Source: an uncultured bacterium
GTDB lineage: Bacteria; Cyanobacteriota; Vampirovibrionia; Gastranaerophilales; Gastranaerophilaceae
Direction: 5' to 3'
NCBI GenBank assembly: GCA_948742005.1
Contig: CAPYQR010000010.1
Span: 6,833 to 20,680 of the forward strand
Length of the DNA: 13,848 nt
Positions 6,687 through 13,646 of the stretch are shown here, in pieces (within the stretch, counting starts at the first letter, position 1; each line of letters starts with the position of its first letter). The position numbers were made by a program, and so were the translations under genes. The notes under the pieces were generated by a model, which saw only the letters and a list, made by a program, of their open reading frames with translations, was not told the origin of the DNA and searched no databases.

Positions 6687-7550
6687 ATGCAGACACTGCA
6701 AGCAGTTATTACAGGAGCAATTCAAGGTTTGAGCGAATTTTTACCGATTTCAAGCTCAGCACATATTGTTTTTTCTAATGAATTATATTCACTTATCACA
6801 AAAACACACCTTAGTGCGCAAACAATAAATCAGGAGGAAATTTTCTTTGATATATTAGTGCATTTAGCAACCTTGTTTGCCGTTTTTATATATTTTTTCA
6901 AAGATTTAAAAAATATTTTTATTGATTTTATAAATGAAACAAAATTAAAATTAACAAAACCCCAAGCCAAAACAGAAAATAAAAATTTTAAACTTGTTTT
7001 ATATATTATTTTATCAACTGTAATAACAGGAATCATCGGGCTTTTTTTAAAAGAAAAAGTCCAATTTTTACTTCTAAAGCCTAGGTTTATCTGTTTTTTC
7101 CTTTTTGTTACAGGGTTAATTTTATTAATAAGTGAAAAATTCTATAAGGGAGATAAAAAATTAAACCTAAAAACCGTAATTTTAATTGCAATAGCGCAAG
7201 GGCTTGCTGTTTTTCCCGGGTTTTCAAGAAGTGGCTTGACAATTTCTACTGCGCTTTTTTGCGGATTAAAAAGATATCAAGCGGCAAGGTTTTCTTTTTT
7301 AATGAGTATTCCTGTAATATTCCTTGCTTCATTAATTTATCCTTTAATGGAGCTTGATTTCACACAGATTATGAACTTTAACTTAAAAGCAATATTTCTG
7401 GGCTTTTTAACCTCATTTATCGCAGGTTATCTTTGCATTAAATATTTCATGCAATTAATTTCAAAAATCAGTTTTAAATGTTTCGGCTATTATTGTTTGT
7501 GCGCATCAATTTTAATGTTTATACTATTTCAATTCTTTTATCATCAGTAA
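6687..7550 (+). CDS. uppP: Undecaprenyl-diphosphatase (BacA/UppP family)
   Basis: A 287-residue multi-span membrane protein that removes one phosphate from undecaprenyl diphosphate, recycling the lipid carrier for peptidoglycan and other wall polymers. Both family motifs are present: (E/Q)xxxE as QGLSE at residues 13-17 leading into FLPISSSAH, and PGxSRSxxT as PGFSRSGLT at 177-185. The second half repeats the first in weaker form (AQGLAVF at 170-176), as expected for the inverted-repeat fold. About eight hydrophobic segments are visible, with a basic cytoplasmic-looking loop at about 84-102. An AAGGA ribosome binding site lies nine bases before the ATG. The gene follows queD closely and probably shares its promoter and the upstream repeat array. 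Its last 32 bases overlap the end of the opposing nucleotidase gene. High BacA activity is known to raise bacitracin resistance. Confidence 0.93.
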   Translation: MQTLQAVITGAIQGLSEFLPISSSAHIVFSNELYSLITKTHLSAQTINQEEIFFDILVHLATLFAVFIYFFKDLKNIFIDFINETKLKLTKPQAKTENKNFKLVLYIILSTVITGIIGLFLKEKVQFLLLKPRFICFFLFVTGLILLISEKFYKGDKKLNLKTVILIAIAQGLAVFPGFSRSGLTISTALFCGLKRYQAARFSFLMSIPVIFLASLIYPLMELDFTQIMNFNLKAIFLGFLTSFIAGYLCIKYFMQLISKISFKCFGYYCLCASILMFILFQFFYHQ

Positions 7551-9072
7551 TAACTAAGTTATTTTTATCTTTGCGATTTTTTAAATACTTAGCCATGGTC
7601 TCATCTTTATCATAATTAAATTCTTCAACCTTGACGTTTTCTAAAGGCGCAAGATGAGGATATTCGCCATCAGCCTTTGCAACAAAATTATCAAATACTG
7701 CACTATATGTTATTTTATCTGACGGATTATTTATATCGATTTTTTCTTCTTTACCTTTTTTGTTTTGAATAAATAATTCTAAAAGATTTCCCTGTTTATC
7801 AATTTTATATCTCGCACCGCTCAAATGCAAAAGCCCGGGAACACCCTCTTCATCATTCATAGTTTCAATTGATGCTTGTTTTATAGCATCAACTACTTGT
7901 TTTTGCGTCAAGGTTGTTTTGATTAAAGAGTTGTTCATAGGGGAAGATTCCTTAACATCTCTTCTTGTTAGAGTTCCTGCATGCGGAACTTTTCTAGTAT
8001 TTGCAGCGTTAACTATTGCAATATCTGTTTTTAATTGTGCACGCATTGAATCTGCAACCCAATCCGTATAAGCGCAAGGCGCATTTCGCCTGTTTTCAGG
8101 CATGGGGTCAATTTGTGAAATTATTGCAATCTCTTCACTTTTACCGAGCTGTTTTTCTTTAATTGCCTCAATTATTGGGCTTTTTGAAGTTGACGGACTG
8201 TCAAAAACTTTGTTTCCGACTTTTGTAATAACACCGTTATCGTTAAATTCGGCTTCTAAAATGCCGTAATATTTTCCGTTTTCTCCTGCTTGTGTAATTA
8301 TAACAGGCTCGTTTGCTTTTGACATAACGACATTTTCTTCTAATTTAGCATCTTTAACAACGCTGTGCGAATGTCCGCCTATTATAACATCAACGCCATC
8401 AAGTCTTTTTGCTGTTTCAACATCAACTTCATAGCCGCTGTGCGACATAAGAACAATTTTATTAATTCCTTGCGCTTTAAGATTATCAATTTCTTTTTGC
8501 AAGCTTAAAATCGTATTTTCAAAATCCTGAACTTTTATACCCTTTGAAGCTTCTTTTTGGCTGCGAAGAGCAAAATCTGAAGGCATTGTTCCAATAAAAC
8601 CAATTTTTTCGCCGTTTTGTTCTTTAATTATTGATTTTTTAACCTGATTTTGCATGGGATTATCTTGTTCATATTCAACATTTGTTGCAACAAAATTTAT
8701 CTTTTTATTTTTTATGATATCGCTAAAACCAGCCGCACCGCCATCCATTTCATGGTTTCCTACAGCTGAAACATCAACCCCCATTATATTTTGCATTAAA
8801 TTAAAAATAAAACTGTTTTTTTCTTTATCCGAGCCTGAAACATTATCTCCTGCAGATAAAACAAAGCTTACAGTATCTTTATCTAAATTATTTTTTTGCT
8901 TAAAAATCTTAGCACTATGGACAATTCCCGCCATTGAATCCGAATTTCCATGGGTATCGTTATAATAATAAATATTTAATTTTTTGCCCTGCGGTTTTAT
9001 TGAATTTGTAGAATTATATTTATATTGCTGAGCTTGAGGCAAAAATTGAGTATTTTGAATATTATTAATCAT
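7519..9072 (-). CDS. 5'-nucleotidase / UshA-like metallophosphoesterase without signal peptide
   Basis: A 517-residue two-domain protein. The N-terminal calcineurin-like phosphoesterase domain has the metal ligands in order: NDTHG (Asp39, His41), GDN (Asp76), GNHE (Asn106, His107), SHSG (His211) and GGHSHS (His234, His236). The C-terminal nucleotidase domain begins near residue 300 and keeps TDWVADSMR, an Asn-x-x-x-x-Arg segment (NAANTR, 355-360) where typical members read NGGGIR, HLSGARY (416-422), and AVFDNFVAKADG (458-469). Typical members are exported, but residues 1-33 are polar with no hydrophobic core, so this one looks cytoplasmic or exported by another route. The substrate could be a nucleotide, a cyclic nucleotide or a sugar nucleotide. 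It lies 34 bases after panC on the same strand. No Shine-Dalgarno sequence is visible before the ATG. Confidence 0.85.
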   Translation of the reverse strand: MINNIQNTQFLPQAQQYKYNSTNSIKPQGKKLNIYYYNDTHGNSDSMAGIVHSAKIFKQKNNLDKDTVSFVLSAGDNVSGSDKEKNSFIFNLMQNIMGVDVSAVGNHEMDGGAAGFSDIIKNKKINFVATNVEYEQDNPMQNQVKKSIIKEQNGEKIGFIGTMPSDFALRSQKEASKGIKVQDFENTILSLQKEIDNLKAQGINKIVLMSHSGYEVDVETAKRLDGVDVIIGGHSHSVVKDAKLEENVVMSKANEPVIITQAGENGKYYGILEAEFNDNGVITKVGNKVFDSPSTSKSPIIEAIKEKQLGKSEEIAIISQIDPMPENRRNAPCAYTDWVADSMRAQLKTDIAIVNAANTRKVPHAGTLTRRDVKESSPMNNSLIKTTLTQKQVVDAIKQASIETMNDEEGVPGLLHLSGARYKIDKQGNLLELFIQNKKGKEEKIDINNPSDKITYSAVFDNFVAKADGEYPHLAPLENVKVEEFNYDKDETMAKYLKNRKDKNNLVITDDKRIEIV

Positions 9073-9106
9073 AATTTAATAAAACATGTGAAAGAAAAAA
9101 ATTGCC

Positions 9107-9955
9107 CTAAATTTCCAAATTATCAATCAACCTTGTTTTTGATTCAGGTGTTCTTGCCGCGATTAAAATCAAAGTGTTATCGTTAATTTCATCTTGAATT
9201 TTGAATGTTTTTTTATCAACAAATTCAATATATTCAACATCAAGCTCATTCATTAATTTCAACGAATTATCAATAATTGCGCGTTTTGTTGCGGTTTTTG
9301 CTTTATATAATTCGCGGGCTGAAAATAAAGACTTTGAAATATTTAAAGCAATTTCACGTTCATTATCGGTTAAATATTTATTCCTGCTCGATAACGCAAG
9401 CCCGTCCGATTCACGAACGATTTCACAAGGAACAATTTCAACATCAAAATTCAAATCTTTAACCATTTTTTGAATAATAAAAAGCTGCTGTGCATCTTTT
9501 TTGCCAAAATAGGCTTTATTTGCTTTTGTTAAGTTGAATAATTTTGCCACAACGCTGCAAACCCCGTCAAAATGCCCGGGACGGGATTTTCCGCAAAGCA
9601 TATCAACCAAAGAATAAGGAGGATAAATCAAAGTTAAATTGTCTTTGATATCTTCATACATTTCATCAATTTTCGGCGCAAAAACGAGAGAAACCTTGTT
9701 TCTTTCGCAAAGTTCAATATCTTTTTCAAATTGACGCGGATATTTATCCAAATCTTCATTTACGCCAAATTGAATCGGATTTACAAAAATCGAAACAACG
9801 GTATTCTCGTTTTGACTTACTGCTTTTTTAATCAAAGATTCATGCCCTGAATGCAGTGCGCCCATTGTAGGAACAAGTCCTATAGAAATAGCATTTTTTG
9901 CTTTTATGTTTTTAATTTCTTCTTTTAAATCCTTAATGTTATCAACGATTTTCAA
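9107..9955 (-). CDS. panC: Pantothenate synthetase (pantoate--beta-alanine ligase)
   Basis: A 282-residue enzyme of normal length that joins pantoate and beta-alanine with ATP to make pantothenate, the last step before CoA synthesis. Signature segments are present: VPTMGALHSGH (28-38) with the HxGH nucleotide motif, FVNPIQF (57-63), CGKSRPGHFDGV (121-132), GKKDAQQ (151-157) and LSSRN (188-192). The C-terminal dimer domain ends with KTRLIDN. The start codon is TTG at 9955-9953, supported by AAAGGG six bases upstream; there is no closer ATG that would keep the first strand. The frame overlaps the end of panB by 14 bases, so translation is likely coupled. panD and a ketopantoate reductase gene are not in the window. 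Confidence 0.95.
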   Translation of the reverse strand: MKIVDNIKDLKEEIKNIKAKNAISIGLVPTMGALHSGHESLIKKAVSQNENTVVSIFVNPIQFGVNEDLDKYPRQFEKDIELCERNKVSLVFAPKIDEMYEDIKDNLTLIYPPYSLVDMLCGKSRPGHFDGVCSVVAKLFNLTKANKAYFGKKDAQQLFIIQKMVKDLNFDVEIVPCEIVRESDGLALSSRNKYLTDNEREIALNISKSLFSARELYKAKTATKRAIIDNSLKLMNELDVEYIEFVDKKTFKIQDEINDNTLILIAARTPESKTRLIDNLEI

Positions 9956-10775
9956 GCTTTACCCTTTCTTCTTCATCAAGTAAAAAAGATTCCTCGCCAG
10001 CGGGAAATGCGCCGGATTCAACGTCTGCTGCAAACATTTTTGCAACATTAAAAATTAATTCTTTTAAATTTGTGTATTGTCTTGCAAATTTTGGCTTAAA
10101 TCTGTCATATTTTCCCAAAATATCATCCAAAACAAGCACCTGTCCATCACAATATTTGCCTGCACCAATTCCGATTGTCGGAATTTGTAATTTTTCTGTA
10201 ATAAATTTAGCAGATTCAAGAGGCATTAATTCCAATACAAGCGAAAAACACCCTGCCGCTTCAAGAGCCAAAGCTTCGTTTAAAATTTCAACAGTTCTTG
10301 AAGCATCTTTTCCCTGGATTTTATGTCCGCCGATTGTATTAATACTCAAAGGAGTAAAACCAACATGCCCCATAACAGGAATGCCGTTTTGGGTAAGAAA
10401 TTTAATTGTTTCAATTACCAAATCCGAGCTTCCCTCTATTTTAACAGCGTTTGCTCCTGCTTTTATAAGCTCACAGGCATTTTTCATTGTTTCTTTTTTA
10501 TCAATTTGAAAGCTCATAAATGGCATATCCGCCACAACAAGCGCATTTTGAACTCCGCGCGAAACAGCGCGGGTGAAAATTTTCATTTCATCCATGCCGA
10601 TATCAGTGGTATTTTCATGCCCCAGCGCAACCTGCGCTAAAGAATCGCCGATTAATACAATATCCAATCCCGCTTCGTCGAGATATTTTGCGGTTGAATA
10701 ATCATAGGCAGTTAAAACGGTGATTTTTTTATTTTCTTTTTTGTAGTTTTGAATTTTTTGAATACTTTTTCGCAT
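9942..10775 (-). CDS. panB: 3-methyl-2-oxobutanoate hydroxymethyltransferase
   Basis: A 277-residue enzyme that adds a hydroxymethyl group from methylene-tetrahydrofolate to 2-oxoisovalerate, making ketopantoate for pantothenate synthesis. It has the usual length and an intact active site: Asp44 in GDS, Asp83 in VADMPF, Lys112 and Glu114 in VKIEG, and the catalytic-type Glu182 in LVLELMP. Other hallmarks are TAYDYSTA (22-29), GHENT (52-56), GHVGFTP (136-142) and IGIGAGKYCDGQVLV (201-215). It precedes and overlaps panC, the common bacterial order, and lies 65 bases after yvcK. A TATAAT lies three bases before the ATG but is too close to drive this gene. AAGAG further up is a weak ribosome binding site. 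Confidence 0.96.
   Translation of the reverse strand: MRKSIQKIQNYKKENKKITVLTAYDYSTAKYLDEAGLDIVLIGDSLAQVALGHENTTDIGMDEMKIFTRAVSRGVQNALVVADMPFMSFQIDKKETMKNACELIKAGANAVKIEGSSDLVIETIKFLTQNGIPVMGHVGFTPLSINTIGGHKIQGKDASRTVEILNEALALEAAGCFSLVLELMPLESAKFITEKLQIPTIGIGAGKYCDGQVLVLDDILGKYDRFKPKFARQYTNLKELIFNVAKMFAADVESGAFPAGEESFLLDEEERVKLENR
9953..9967 (-). promoter_or_regulatory. Ribosome binding site that selects the TTG start of panC
   Basis: On the minus strand AAAGGG (9967-9962) is followed by six bases and TTG (9955-9953). The site lies in the final codons of panB, whose TGA overlaps the start of panC. Confidence 0.75.
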
Positions 10776-10840
10776 TTTATTATAGCTCTTATTTTGTTGT
10801 TTACTTCGTTTGTTTATGGCAATTTATATATTTAAAAGTT

Positions 10841-12190
10841 TTATTGTTTTTTTGATTTTTTACATGACCTTTTATACCAATAAAAAATTGCTTTTGCAAC
10901 TTTTGAACAATTATGTCTTACATACCCTTCTTTATTATCCTCTAAAAGCGCACGTTCAACAACTTCTACTTTTAACTTTCTTAATTCCGTCATATCAATA
11001 TCAACAGGAAAAGAACCTGCTTGTTCATATTTTTCAGCCAAATTTTGAGGCATTGAGCTGTTGACTAAAACTGCATCAAAGAAGTTTTTATTGGAATCGT
11101 CAATATCATTCATTCTAACATGGTCAAAAATTGTCTTAATATGGTCTGAAACTGAATAATTATCAGTTTCTCCAACCTGTGTCATAGCGTTACAGACATA
11201 AATCTTTTTCGCTTTAGATTTCCAGACCGCGCGCGTTATATCTTTTACTAAAAAGTTTGAAATAATTGATGTATATAAGCTTCCCGGGCCTAAAATTATC
11301 AAATCCGCATTCATTATCGCTTCAACCGTATCTGCCGTTGCTTTACAATCAGCAGGGTCGCAACAAAGCTGCATGATTTTTTTTCCGGCTTCAGGAATGT
11401 TGCTTTCGCCGCGGACAATTGAATCATCTTCCATTTTGGCATACAATTTCATATCATCACATGTTGCAGGCAAAACTCTTCCGCGAATCGATAAAACATT
11501 AGAAGATTCCTTAATTGCACTTACCATATCGCCGCAAATCGCCGTCATAGCAGTAATAAAAAGATTGCCGAAGCTGTGTCCTTCCAAGCCCTCGCCCGTT
11601 TTAAAACGATATTGAAATAATTTTGTAACAATGTCATCATCATCTGCAAGTGCTGCAATACAATTCCTTATGTCTCCGGGGGGTAAAACGCCCATTTGTT
11701 CACGCAATCTGCCTGAAGAACCGCCGTCATCCCCTACTGTTACGATTGCTGTTATGTTATTTGTAATTTTTTTAATTCCGCGCAAAAGCATCGATAATCC
11801 CGTCCCGCCGCCGATTGCAACGATTTTAGGGCCGTGGTTTAATTTCATTTTACGATATAAAACTTCGCCCATTGATTCTTTTGACCTCAAAAGAGCAATG
11901 TCGGATTTATCAAACATTAAAACATTAGTCTTTTTCCATGCAAGCATAAAAAACAGCGCGCCGATTACAATTAAAACAACTCCGACAGGCTCGGGTGCAG
12001 TATTTTTAAAAATATCTTTTGCGATTTTAACAAAATAAAATAAAGGTTCAAGCTTTAAAACAAAAGTAAACCCGACAACCGCAATAACCGAACCGATTAT
12101 ACTCAAAAGAAACCAGCGTTTTATTTTAATCCCGGGCAAAAGCCAAATTGCATCTTTTGGCATTTTGACTTTTTTATTAAACATTCTCAT
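10841..12190 (-). CDS. yvcK: YvcK / CofD-like protein with cyanobacterial-type membrane extension
   Basis: A 449-residue protein. From about residue 120 it is a YvcK-family domain with GGGTG (127-131), VGDDGGSSGRLR (152-163), LPPGDIRN (169-176) and GHSFGN (204-209). YvcK of Bacillus binds UDP-sugars and is needed for growth on gluconeogenic carbon sources and for normal cell shape. The first 115 residues are an extension with two membrane helices (about 27-46 and 69-86) after a WLLPGIKIKRW segment. From memory of the family, cyanobacterial YvcK proteins carry a very similar extension (W-L-x-PG-x-x-x-KRW), while Bacillus YvcK lacks it. AGGAAG nine bases before the ATG supports the start. It lies 22 bases after the LamB/YcsF-like gene and 65 before panB, in a likely operon. 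The catalytic status of this family is unclear. Confidence 0.92.
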   Translation of the reverse strand: MRMFNKKVKMPKDAIWLLPGIKIKRWFLLSIIGSVIAVVGFTFVLKLEPLFYFVKIAKDIFKNTAPEPVGVVLIVIGALFFMLAWKKTNVLMFDKSDIALLRSKESMGEVLYRKMKLNHGPKIVAIGGGTGLSMLLRGIKKITNNITAIVTVGDDGGSSGRLREQMGVLPPGDIRNCIAALADDDDIVTKLFQYRFKTGEGLEGHSFGNLFITAMTAICGDMVSAIKESSNVLSIRGRVLPATCDDMKLYAKMEDDSIVRGESNIPEAGKKIMQLCCDPADCKATADTVEAIMNADLIILGPGSLYTSIISNFLVKDITRAVWKSKAKKIYVCNAMTQVGETDNYSVSDHIKTIFDHVRMNDIDDSNKNFFDAVLVNSSMPQNLAEKYEQAGSFPVDIDMTELRKLKVEVVERALLEDNKEGYVRHNCSKVAKAIFYWYKRSCKKSKKQ

Positions 12191-12212
12191 CTGTGTTCAC
12201 TTCCTAAATTTG

Positions 12213-12866
12213 CTAAATTTGACTTTGAACCCTGTTATAGTTAATCGGGGTGGGTTTAATTATATCATAAGCCCTTTTTATATCTTCAAGAGTTTTAAAA
12301 TGAATCGTATCAACTTTATAATCAAGTTCCCTAATTTGTCTTATTGAGCTTGTTGAGTCAAATTCCGCTTCAAGAGCAGTTTTAACTCCGATATTATTCA
12401 TAATTTCTTTTGTTTGGACATTTTGAACAATAACATTAAGCCAGGCAGAAACTTTTTTAACTGCATTTGCCGCAACAATTGTCCCTTGTTCATCATTATT
12501 AATTTTATCTTTTAGAGCACCGTGGAATCTTACCTGTTCAATTTCTAAATCAAGAGTTTTGGCATAAGCAATTATTGCCCCTGTTTGATAAATTATAACA
12601 GCGCTTAATTCTTCATCATCAAGTTCCATTTTTCTTTTGCCAAAGCCTGCAATATCACAATAGCCGACATGTGCACCAAGCGCAATATTATTATCTCGGG
12701 CAAATAAAAGTGCTCTTCTGATTGAAACAGGGTCGCCTGCATGGAATCCTGCCGAGATATTAACAGAGCTTGCATATTTTGCAATTTCAAATTCAACTTC
12801 GTTTTTATAAACACCATAGCTTTGCGCTAAATCACAATTAAAATCGTACAACTTTATTTTCTCCAT
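12213..12866 (-). CDS. LamB/YcsF (PxpA-like) family protein, divergent
   Basis: A 217-residue protein related to PxpA, the A component of ATP-dependent 5-oxoprolinase. Recognisable blocks are NCDLAQSYG (10-18), NISAGFHAGDP (36-46), GAHVGYCDIAGFGKR (64-78) and VRFHGALKD (112-120). Several usual residues differ: NCDLGES becomes NCDLAQS, and KPHGALYN becomes RFHGALKD. The protein is about 30 residues shorter than usual, and the family's EVFADRAY block is replaced by LEAEFDSTSS. No pxpB or pxpC partner is in view, so 5-oxoprolinase activity is doubtful. I start it at ATG 12866, where the family match begins. A longer frame to 12911 exists, but a near-perfect extended -10 box (12888-12880) lies inside that extra part, which argues against it. 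It heads the minus-strand operon. Confidence 0.8.
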   Translation of the reverse strand: MEKIKLYDFNCDLAQSYGVYKNEVEFEIAKYASSVNISAGFHAGDPVSIRRALLFARDNNIALGAHVGYCDIAGFGKRKMELDDEELSAVIIYQTGAIIAYAKTLDLEIEQVRFHGALKDKINNDEQGTIVAANAVKKVSAWLNVIVQNVQTKEIMNNIGVKTALEAEFDSTSSIRQIRELDYKVDTIHFKTLEDIKRAYDIIKPTPINYNRVQSQI

Positions 12867-12879
12867 TTTTTTCGCTTTA

Positions 12880-12888
12880 ATTATATCA
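12880..12888 (-). promoter_or_regulatory. Extended -10 promoter of the LamB/YcsF-like gene and operon
   Basis: The minus strand reads TGATATAAT (12888-12880), a perfect TGn-TATAAT extended -10. It ends 13 bases before the ATG at 12866, so the leader would be only about six to seven bases. No clear -35 box is needed with an extended -10. It also sets the start codon choice for the gene. Confidence 0.6.
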
Positions 12889-12932
12889 CAGAGAAAAAAT
12901 AAAATCCCCATTGTTTTAAAAAATTGTTAGAG

Positions 12933-12950
12933 TTACAATTTATATTGTAA
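12933..12950. promoter_or_regulatory. Perfect inverted repeat, probable operator between divergent genes
   Basis: TTACAAT-ttat-ATTGTAA is a perfect 7-4-7 inverted repeat in the spacer between the LamB/YcsF-like gene and the radical SAM gene. It contains TATATT (12941-12946), a possible -10 box for the radical SAM gene, so a bound protein would block that promoter. The shape fits a homodimeric repressor of unknown identity. There is no T tract after it, which argues against a terminator. Confidence 0.5.
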
Positions 12951-12978
12951 GAAATAAATCTTTTAATTAATTGGTATT

Positions 12979-13614
12979 ATGCTTAAAAATAAAGAAAATT
13001 TATTATATTTTTTAGATAATAAGCCATATATAAATATGACAAACTCTTGCACCAACAGGTGTGCTTTCTGTTTACGCGAGCAAAAAGAAGATGTGCAGGG
13101 GGCTAAATTATGGCTTGATGACGATAATATAAAAGCAAATGATGTAATTGAACAACTTATTGAAAACAAAGAAAAAATTTCAAAAAGCGCTGAAATTGTT
13201 TTTTGCGGATATGGTGAACCTTTGATTAAAATTAACGAAGTTATTGAAATTGCAAAATATATCAAGCAAAATTTTGAAAATATTAAAATAAGAATCAACA
13301 CAAACGGTCATGCTAACGCGATTCATAAAAGAAATACAGCACTTGAGCTTGCGCCTTTGGTTGATTTTATCTCGGTTAGCTTAAATGCGCAGAATGAAGA
13401 AATGTACAATAAAATTTCAAATCCTAAAATTGAAAATGCTTATGAAGAAGTAAAAAGATTCATAAGAGCCTGCGTTGAAGAAAAAATCAAAACAACAGCA
13501 AGTGTCGTTGCAAACGTCCCGGGTTACGAAATCGATGTTGAGCGTTGTGAAAAAATAGCAAAATCTCTGGGGGCGGATTTTCGCGCAAGGGAATTTATCA
13601 AAAACGGATACTAA
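12979..13614 (+). CDS. Radical SAM protein, TatD-associated type
   Basis: A 211-residue protein that binds a [4Fe-4S] cluster and SAM through CTNRCAFC (Cys24, Cys28, Cys31), a CxxxCxxC motif. SAM-contacting segments follow: the GGE-like CGYGEP at 76-81, RINTNGHAN at 105-113 and ISVSLNA at 131-137. The short length and the N-terminal pattern PYINMTNSCTNRCAFCLRE with a later GAKLWL closely resemble the TatD-family-associated radical SAM group, whose reaction is not known. No TatD nuclease gene is adjacent here, which is unusual for the group. There is no extra iron-sulfur domain. No Shine-Dalgarno sequence precedes the ATG. It is followed after 32 bases by an acyl-CoA synthetase gene. Confidence 0.85.
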   Translation: MLKNKENLLYFLDNKPYINMTNSCTNRCAFCLREQKEDVQGAKLWLDDDNIKANDVIEQLIENKEKISKSAEIVFCGYGEPLIKINEVIEIAKYIKQNFENIKIRINTNGHANAIHKRNTALELAPLVDFISVSLNAQNEEMYNKISNPKIENAYEEVKRFIRACVEEKIKTTASVVANVPGYEIDVERCEKIAKSLGADFRAREFIKNGY

Positions 13615-13646
13615 ACATAAAAATCATAAAGAGGAAAGGACAAAAC

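Noticed and set aside
10072..10640. Plus-strand open frames opposite panB
   Set aside because: They are antisense to a gene with an intact active site, overlap each other, lack ribosome binding sites and resemble no family.
10776..10785. TATAAT just before panB as a promoter
   Set aside because: It ends three bases before the ATG, so transcription would start inside the gene and miss the start codon.
11373..12038. Plus-strand open frames opposite yvcK
   Set aside because: They mirror the codon pattern of the well-supported yvcK frame and show no domain.
12867..12911. Fifteen-codon N-terminal extension of the LamB/YcsF-like gene
   Set aside because: It contains the extended -10 box and has no family similarity; the match starts at the ATG at 12866.
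12963..13301. Minus-strand 112-codon frame opposite the radical SAM gene
   Set aside because: Its hydrophobic sequence comes from the reverse of Lys/Glu/Asn-rich codons; the plus-strand frame has the CxxxCxxC motif.
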